From positions 248,001 to 312,000 of the forward strand of contig NZ_CP157587.1 in the NCBI RefSeq assembly GCF_022828245.2: a stretch of DNA of 64,000 nt. The letters are read 5' to 3'. Below, one piece after another: positions 58,501-64,000 of this stretch (positions are counted from its first letter, which is position 1; the number at the start of each line of letters is the position of its first letter). Made by a program: the position numbers and the translations under genes. The stretch is from Nanosynbacter sp900555675 (GTDB lineage Bacteria > Patescibacteriota > Saccharimonadia > Saccharimonadales > Saccharimonadaceae). The notes under the pieces were generated by a model. The model saw only the letters and a list, made by a program, of their open reading frames with translations. It searched no databases and was not told where the DNA came from.

Positions 58501-60027
58501 ATGAGCAAGATTGATGTGACAGAATTAGCCAAAAGCCTGCGGGAAAAAATCGCGCAGCTGGAGGCGACGGAAGGTTTGGAAGATGCTGGCGTGGTTATTC
58601 GCGTCGGTGACGGCGTGGCTTGGGTGCATGGCTTAAGCAGCGCGGGCTATAGCGAAGTGCTGGAAATTGAAACTGACGGCGGAACGGTTGAAGCGTTTGC
58701 TTTGAACTTGATGGAAGATGAAATTGGTGCGGTGATTCTTGGCGGCGAAGATAAGGTTAAGGCTGGTGCCAGTGTTCGCCGCAAAGGTTCGGTGCTAGAC
58801 GTTCCTGTCGGCGAAGAATTATTAGGGCGAGTGGTTGATCCGCTGGGTCGACCTCTTGACGACGGTCCAGCGATTAAAACGAAGAAACGTGGTTTAATTG
58901 AGCGTCCTGCCATTGGCGTGATGGGCCGTAAGTCGGTTCACGAACCTCTGATGACTGGTATTATGTCGATTGACGCGATGTTCCCGATCGGTCGTGGTCA
59001 GCGTGAGCTTATCATTGGTGACCGCCAGACTGGTAAGACGGCAATTGCTATTGATACGATGATCAACCAGGCACGTCAAAAAACTGGCGTGGTGAACGTT
59101 TATGTGGCGATTGGTCAGAAATTGTCGAAGATTGCTCGATTGGTCGACCGATTGAAAGAAGAAGGCGTGATGGATCAGACGATTATCGTCGCAACCAGCC
59201 CGTCCGACGCAGCCTCCCTGCTTTACTTGGCGCCTTACGCTGGTACAGCCATGGGTGAATACTTCCGAGATAACGGCGGTCACGCATTGATGATTTATGA
59301 CGATTTGACCAAGCACGCGGTGGCTTACCGACAGATGTCGCTATTGTTGCGCCGTCCACCAGGACGCGAAGCTTACCCAGGTGATGTCTTCTATTTGCAC
59401 TCACGATTATTGGAGCGCTCGGCTAAATTGTCAGATAAACTCGGTGCGGGAAGTCTGACGGCTCTACCAATCATCGAAACGCAAGCTGGCGACATTTCCG
59501 CTTACATTCCAACCAACGTGATTTCTATTACCGACGGTCAGATTTTCCTAGAAACCGACTTGTTCTATCAAGGTATTCGCCCAGCTATCTCAGCCGGTCT
59601 ATCCGTTTCTCGTGTTGGTGGCGCGGCTCAGACGAAAGCTGTTAAGTCCGTTGGCGGAAACTTGAAGCTTGGTCTTTCTCAGTTCCGCGAATTGGCGTCA
59701 TTTGCTCAATTCGGCTCAGATCTTGACGACGCGACAAAGGCTCAAATTGATCGCGGTCAGCGACTCACTGAACTTTTGAAGCAGCCACAATATCAACCAA
59801 TGAGCGTCTGGGAGCAATTTGTCAGTATCCACGCGGTGACTGGCGGTATATTTGACGATGTTCCAGTTTCTAAGATTAAGGATGCGCAGTCTGCTCTATT
59901 GACTTATCTCTGGAAAAATTCTAAAGATGCTATGCGTGAGTTAAACAAGGGCGACAAGCCTTCGGATGAGCAATTGAAATTGATTGACGAAGCTACGAAA
60001 GAAATAGCGAAAGGATTTGAGGAGTAA
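58501..60027 (+). CDS. atpA: ATP synthase F1 subunit alpha
   Basis: The 508-residue protein has the P-loop GDRQTGKTAIA, the arginine finger region AAISAGLSVSRVGG (as PAISAGLSVSRVG) and the normal three-domain length. AGGAGG lies 6 nt before the ATG. It forms the noncatalytic nucleotide sites of F1. Confidence 0.97.
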   Translation: MSKIDVTELAKSLREKIAQLEATEGLEDAGVVIRVGDGVAWVHGLSSAGYSEVLEIETDGGTVEAFALNLMEDEIGAVILGGEDKVKAGASVRRKGSVLDVPVGEELLGRVVDPLGRPLDDGPAIKTKKRGLIERPAIGVMGRKSVHEPLMTGIMSIDAMFPIGRGQRELIIGDRQTGKTAIAIDTMINQARQKTGVVNVYVAIGQKLSKIARLVDRLKEEGVMDQTIIVATSPSDAASLLYLAPYAGTAMGEYFRDNGGHALMIYDDLTKHAVAYRQMSLLLRRPPGREAYPGDVFYLHSRLLERSAKLSDKLGAGSLTALPIIETQAGDISAYIPTNVISITDGQIFLETDLFYQGIRPAISAGLSVSRVGGAAQTKAVKSVGGNLKLGLSQFRELASFAQFGSDLDDATKAQIDRGQRLTELLKQPQYQPMSVWEQFVSIHAVTGGIFDDVPVSKIKDAQSALLTYLWKNSKDAMRELNKGDKPSDEQLKLIDEATKEIAKGFEE

Positions 60028-60030
60028 TTC

Positions 60031-60912
60031 ATGCCGAGCACTCGCGCGCTGAAAAATCGCATTCGTTCGGTGGACTCAACTAAGCAGATCACCAAGGCTA
60101 TGCAATTGGTGGCGGCTAGTAAAATGCGTCGCGCTCAAGAGGCGGACAAAGCTTCTGCGCCGTACACAATGGCGGCGGAAGAATTGCTGTCCTATTTGGC
60201 TAGCCAAGGCGCAACCGACAATCACCCGCTGTTCGTTAGGCGAAAGATAAATAAGCGATTAATTATCGTGGTGGCCAGCGACAAGGGTTTGGCTGGCGCA
60301 TACAACACCAACGTTTTAAAGAAGTATTTGGAGCTATTAAAGCGTGATGACGAGCGCGAAATTGAGAACTTGACTTTGACGATTGGTCGTCGAGCTTCGC
60401 AATTCGCAACGCGCCTTAAAGATACGAAAATCATCGGTACTTACGAAGATTTGCCAGATCAGCCGTCTGGATTGACGTTCCACACGATTTTGAATACGGC
60501 AGTAAATATGTTTGAGAATGGCGAAGTTGATGCAGTTACGCTTGTTTATACGCGTTTTGTCAATAGCATGGTTCAGACTGCGGAATTGGACAGGTTATTG
60601 CCAGCAGGAACAAAAATCTTGGTTGATCCGAGTGAAGTTTCTAACACGATTTCTGACGCCAAATATGAGCCAAGTATTCCAGAAGTTTTGGACGCGGTGG
60701 CATATCGTTTAGTCGGTGCGCGACTGTTGCAAGCGCTGCTTGATGCTCGCGCCAGTGAACATTCTATGCGTATGATGGCGATGAAGAATGCTACGGATAA
60801 TGCCAGCGATTTGGTTGATGATTTGACGCTAGCCATGAATAAAGCCCGTCAGGGGGCGATTACTCAGGAGCTAGCTGAAATTTCTGGTGGCGTGGAGGCG
60901 ATGGAACAATGA
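60031..60912 (+). CDS. atpG: ATP synthase F1 subunit gamma
   Basis: The 293-residue rotor subunit has the N-terminal helix KNRIRSVDSTKQITKAMQLV and the C-terminal NKARQGAITQELAEISGGVE, both strongly conserved. It starts 3 nt after atpA and overlaps the Nudix gene by four bases (ATGA). Confidence 0.96.
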   Translation: MPSTRALKNRIRSVDSTKQITKAMQLVAASKMRRAQEADKASAPYTMAAEELLSYLASQGATDNHPLFVRRKINKRLIIVVASDKGLAGAYNTNVLKKYLELLKRDDEREIENLTLTIGRRASQFATRLKDTKIIGTYEDLPDQPSGLTFHTILNTAVNMFENGEVDAVTLVYTRFVNSMVQTAELDRLLPAGTKILVDPSEVSNTISDAKYEPSIPEVLDAVAYRLVGARLLQALLDARASEHSMRMMAMKNATDNASDLVDDLTLAMNKARQGAITQELAEISGGVEAMEQ

Positions 60913-61358
60913 TAAATAACACAACCCTATTCGTCAGTACTGTTGTTGTAAAGGACGGTAAGTTGTTGGTCGTTCAAGAAGGCAAAAATAACTATGGTCA
61001 ATTAGATACCTGGAATTTTCCAGCTGGTCATGTTGAGCCTGGCGAAAGCTTGGTGGATGCGGCGATACGCGAAGCGAAGGAAGAGTCTGGCTACACAGTT
61101 GCAATTGATAGTGTGCTGTCGGTGCTGCTGAAAAATACTGATTCTGGTATGTCGCTAGTTGTGTTCTTTCTAGGGCACGTTGCCGATGGTTCTCCTGTCG
61201 CGCATGAAGAAGGAATCCAGCAGGTTGACTTCGTGACGTTAGAGGCTTTAGAGAAACTGAACTTACGCTTCCCTGATGATATGATAGAGCCGGCTCGTCG
61301 AGCATTGTCGGATAAGAGTTATTCTTTGGATATAATTATGGATTATCAGGAGGCGTAG
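60909..61358 (+). CDS. Nudix hydrolase inside the ATP synthase operon
   Basis: The 149-residue protein has the complete Nudix box GHVEPGESLVDAAIREAKEE followed by SGY, and an N-terminus (VVVKDGKLLVVQEG) like nucleotide-pool or mRNA-cap-type hydrolases. It starts within atpG (ATGA overlap) and lies 51 nt before atpD, so it is co-transcribed with the synthase. No such gene is part of standard atp operons. It may clean up damaged nucleotides, or simply use the promoter. Confidence 0.85.
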   Translation: MINNTTLFVSTVVVKDGKLLVVQEGKNNYGQLDTWNFPAGHVEPGESLVDAAIREAKEESGYTVAIDSVLSVLLKNTDSGMSLVVFFLGHVADGSPVAHEEGIQQVDFVTLEALEKLNLRFPDDMIEPARRALSDKSYSLDIIMDYQEA

Positions 61359-61409
61359 ATGCGATATGAAAAGTGAGATTAATACAAAGGAAATGCGGAG
61401 GAAAAATTG

Positions 61410-62843
61410 ATGAGTAAAACACTAGGTAAAATTATTCAGATCGTTGGCGTGGTCGTTGACGTGGAGTTTCCACGAGACGTTGAACTTCCAGCGATTTACG
61501 ATGCGTTGCACGTTAAAAACGGCAATGAGAATTTGGTGCTGGAGGTTGCTCAGCATTTGGACGAGCATACCGTTCGAGCAATTGCCCTATCTTCGACAGA
61601 TGGATTGAGTCGTGGCGCAGAAGTTGTTGCGACTGGCGCTCCAATTTCCGTTCCAGTCGGCGCAGAAACTCAAGGACGAATGTTTAATGTTGTCGGTGAA
61701 GCGATTGACGAAAAGCCGCAACCAAAAGGCAAAACCGCCCCAATTCACCGCCCTGCTCCAGCGCTCTCTGAGCAGTCAAATAAGACTGAGATTTTGGAAA
61801 CTGGTATTAAGGTCGTCGACTTGATTGCGCCACTTGCTAAAGGTGGAAAGGCTGGTCTATTTGCCGGTGCTGGTGTTGGTAAAACGGTGCTTATTACTGA
61901 GTTGATTAACAATATCGCTAAGTTCCACTCTGGAAACTCTGTTTTTGCTGGTGTTGGTGAGCGAACTCGTGAAGGTAACGACCTTTACTATGAAATGGAA
62001 GAAGCTGGCGTTTTGGACAAGACTTCTCTGGTCTTTGGGCAAATGAACGAGCCACCTGGAGCACGTTTGCGTGTTGCGTTGTCAGGTTTAGCTATGGCTG
62101 AAGCTTTCCGCGATGAAGGTAAAGATGTCTTGCTATTTATCGACAATATTTACCGCTACACCCAGGCTGGTGCTGAGGTGTCGGCGCTGCTTGGTCGTTT
62201 GCCGAGTGCGGTTGGTTATCAGCCAAACCTCCAGCAGGAAATGGGTGCCTTGCAAGAGCGCATTACTTCAACAAAGAAAGGCTCGATTACCTCTGTTCAG
62301 GCTGTTTATGTGCCAGCTGACGACTTGACTGACCCAGCTCCTGCCACGACCTTTGCTCACCTTGACGCTACAATTGTGATGAACCGTGCATTGACGGAAA
62401 TTGGTATTTATCCAGCGGTTGATGTTTTGGACTCCAGCTCAAACTCGCTTGATCCAGAAATTGTCGGCGAAGAGCATTACCGTGTGGCGCGCGAGGTTCA
62501 GCGAATTCTGCAGCAATACAAAGAGCTTCAGGATATTATCGCTATTCTTGGTATGGAAGAATTGTCAGATGATCAGAAGCAGATTGTTGCCCGCGCTCGT
62601 CGTATTCAGCGATTCTTGGCACAGCCGTTCCATGTGGCTGAGAAGTTTACCGGAAATCCAGGTGTTTACGTTAAATTGGAAGATACCATTCGCGACGCTT
62701 CCGATATTTTGGCTGGTAAATACGATGATAAGCCTGAAAACTGGTTCTACATGGTTCAGGGTACGTTGGCTGACCAAGTCGCTCGCGACACTGAGGTGGA
62801 AACTGCTAAACCTAAGAAACATTCTGAAAAGAAAGCCAAATAG
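61410..62843 (+). CDS. atpD: ATP synthase F1 subunit beta
   Basis: The 477-residue catalytic subunit has the P-loop AGAGVGKTVL, the Glu in GVGERTREGNDLYYEM and LLFIDNIYRYTQAG (Walker B). GGAGG lies before the ATG at 61410. Its C-terminal tail is basic (KKHSEKKAK). Confidence 0.97.
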   Translation: MSKTLGKIIQIVGVVVDVEFPRDVELPAIYDALHVKNGNENLVLEVAQHLDEHTVRAIALSSTDGLSRGAEVVATGAPISVPVGAETQGRMFNVVGEAIDEKPQPKGKTAPIHRPAPALSEQSNKTEILETGIKVVDLIAPLAKGGKAGLFAGAGVGKTVLITELINNIAKFHSGNSVFAGVGERTREGNDLYYEMEEAGVLDKTSLVFGQMNEPPGARLRVALSGLAMAEAFRDEGKDVLLFIDNIYRYTQAGAEVSALLGRLPSAVGYQPNLQQEMGALQERITSTKKGSITSVQAVYVPADDLTDPAPATTFAHLDATIVMNRALTEIGIYPAVDVLDSSSNSLDPEIVGEEHYRVAREVQRILQQYKELQDIIAILGMEELSDDQKQIVARARRIQRFLAQPFHVAEKFTGNPGVYVKLEDTIRDASDILAGKYDDKPENWFYMVQGTLADQVARDTEVETAKPKKHSEKKAK

Positions 62844-62845
62844 CC

Positions 62846-63271
62846 ATGAAATTGTCATTAGTTACACTTGTTGGCACGAAGGTTGACGAAGAGGTTTATT
62901 CGCTGTCAATTCCAACCATTGACGGCGAAATATCCGTCTTCCCTAGTCATGAGCCGCTAGTGACGATTGCGCGGGATGGCGTCATTACTGTGCGTCGCCG
63001 TAAAGAAGATTCGGATAGTCAATTGGAGTATTTCGCAATCTCTGGTGGCGTGGTAAAAATTGACTATTCGTCGGTGCAAATTTTGGTTGATGAAGCTGAT
63101 CACGGCGATGATATCATCGAGGCGGAAACTCAGAAAGCTCTGGAGCGTGCTATTAAGGCGCGTGATGAGGCTGGTGATCAAGTTGAGCGCGAGAAAGCCA
63201 AGCAGCTTATCGATCGTCATATGGTGCGATTGAAGGTTGCCGATCTTCATAGGCGTAAGCGACGACGCTAG
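62846..63271 (+). CDS. atpC: ATP synthase F1 subunit epsilon
   Basis: The 141-residue protein has the N-terminal beta sandwich (IDGEISVFPSHEPLVTI, EYFAISGGVVKI) and a C-terminal helical hairpin with many basic residues. In other bacteria this hairpin inhibits ATP hydrolysis. It starts 2 nt after atpD and is followed by a terminator. Confidence 0.94.
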   Translation: MKLSLVTLVGTKVDEEVYSLSIPTIDGEISVFPSHEPLVTIARDGVITVRRRKEDSDSQLEYFAISGGVVKIDYSSVQILVDEADHGDDIIEAETQKALERAIKARDEAGDQVEREKAKQLIDRHMVRLKVADLHRRKRRR

Positions 63272-63294
63272 GTTTGAGTGCGTAAGTAATTAGA

Positions 63295-63330
63295 CAAGAC
63301 CCTGCCAATATCGTCGGGGTTTTGTTTTTA
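63295..63330 (+). terminator. ATP synthase operon terminator
   Basis: CAAGACCCTG (63295-63304) and CGGGGTTTTG (63315-63324) pair over ten positions with two or three G-U, followed by TTTTTA. Confidence 0.8.
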
Positions 63331-63375
63331 TGTCTTAAACTGGGCGTGAAGATTGAAAGGTGTATACAGATTTAC

Positions 63376-64000
63376 TCATAGATTATTAGTAACGCGATGA
63401 ACACTATCCTGTTGCTTTTTTGATAGTGCACCAGCGACTAGAGATAAGTATGGATCAATAAAATATTCCTCAATATACTTATTGTCTAGTACTGGACTAA
63501 TGTAATCAGGTAATGTATCTATATACGAATGCATGTCATCAGCGATACCGCGACCGCTTTTATCAAAATAAGAGGAAGTTAGGTCTATTGCTCGCTCTTC
63601 CCCTGTCTTTACACTGAATGCAGTATTTTTAATTTGCGCGTCGCCATGTGCAACTCCCGATTTATGTAGCCTCGCGAGTGTCGCTGCTCCCATAAGCAGA
63701 ACCTTTTGTATTTTTTTAGGATTGTCCGTGCTGTCGGTAATCGTGTCACAGCTCACAACATCGTCTTCGAATGCTGATAGTGTATATATAGAATCTCTGC
63801 CTGATAAAAATCCTAGTGGTTGGTACGGTTTAATATGTCCTTCACTAATAAGATGTTGTGTAATACAAAATTCTGAAAGTGCATAAGCGATATTGTCATG
63901 AGGCTTAATCGCTACAGGTATTTCTATGTCATTTGTTGACATGTTTCCGAACATGATGCCACTTGTTGCGTCCTGTCGTCCTGTATAATAATCTTCAACG
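63376..64000 (-). CDS. protein-kinase-fold phosphotransferase (partial)
   Basis: The frame is open to the window edge, so the N-terminus is missing. The visible part has LARLHKSGVAHGDAQIKN, the kinase catalytic loop (HGD with a downstream Asn), and AIDLTSS in place of the DFG-type metal loop. This pattern fits the lipopolysaccharide-kinase or aminoglycoside-phosphotransferase branches. The substrate is unknown. It converges with the ATP synthase operon. Confidence 0.6.
   Translation of the reverse strand, partial: VEDYYTGRQDATSGIMFGNMSTNDIEIPVAIKPHDNIAYALSEFCITQHLISEGHIKPYQPLGFLSGRDSIYTLSAFEDDVVSCDTITDSTDNPKKIQKVLLMGAATLARLHKSGVAHGDAQIKNTAFSVKTGEERAIDLTSSYFDKSGRGIADDMHSYIDTLPDYISPVLDNKYIEEYFIDPYLSLVAGALSKKQQDSVHRVTNNL

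Overview
The window most likely comes from a member of Candidatus Saccharibacteria (TM7) or a close relative in the Patescibacteria. This is inferred from gene content, not proven. The gene set is compact: F-type ATP synthase, topA, der, gltX, smpB, pth, dprA, a membrane-anchored VirD4/HerA-like ATPase, a DUF475 membrane protein, two GT4 glycosyltransferases, a sortase and a short sigma-region-4 protein fused to a HARE-HTH-like domain. There are no biosynthetic pathways beyond a small polyamine-like cluster. UGA is read as stop. Many genes have a TATAAT-type box only 6-10 nt before the ATG and no Shine-Dalgarno sequence, so leaderless transcription appears common.

Layout: 1-1934 is the right part of an inovirus-like element (minor coat tails, Zot-like assembly ATPase, hairpin-rich putative origin, HUH replication initiator). 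1849-4353 holds a duplicated DUF2726 pair (one copy with a 40-codon in-frame deletion), a small membrane protein and a ribbon-helix-helix regulator. 4432-4747 carries two tandem copies of a structured element. 4734-12634 is a complete type II-A CRISPR-Cas locus: 27 repeats, csn2, cas2, cas1 and cas9 on the minus strand, plus a divergent plus-strand tracrRNA whose promoter shares its -35 region with that of cas9.

12612-14860 is accessory: a small unknown protein, a CAP-domain protein, a DUF3761 remnant, and an unusual array of six plus-strand promoter-hairpin-terminator cassettes lying antisense to a roughly 400-codon repetitive open frame. 14951-17521 is a SpeD, DUF4178, SpeE-like cluster. 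17525-30812 is mostly housekeeping (conjugation-type ATPase, sigma-like regulator, topA, PgsA-like, dprA, a large structured RNA of unknown family, a Fur regulator, a DUF1980/permease pair, DUF475, pth, a CobW-like GTPase). A type III hammerhead ribozyme lies at 30815-30869, downstream of a frameshifted CPBP protease gene.

31672-55879 carries der, rluB-like, two histidine kinase/response regulator pairs, tRNA-Glu, Nudix, DUF3048, gltX, PEGA protein, sortase, tRNA-Leu, xth, glycosyltransferases, smpB, an ABC-F ATPase and a glutaredoxin. 56192-63271 is the ATP synthase operon in the order atpZ-like, atpB, E, F, H, A, G, a Nudix gene, atpD, atpC. The window ends inside a kinase-like gene.

The strongest leads for undescribed biology are the six-cassette RNA array (13832-14845), the hammerhead next to the frameshifted CPBP gene, the tandem covarying RNA at the distal end of the CRISPR array, and the 25519-25830 RNA. 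All functional statements are from sequence reading only; no search or folding program was run.
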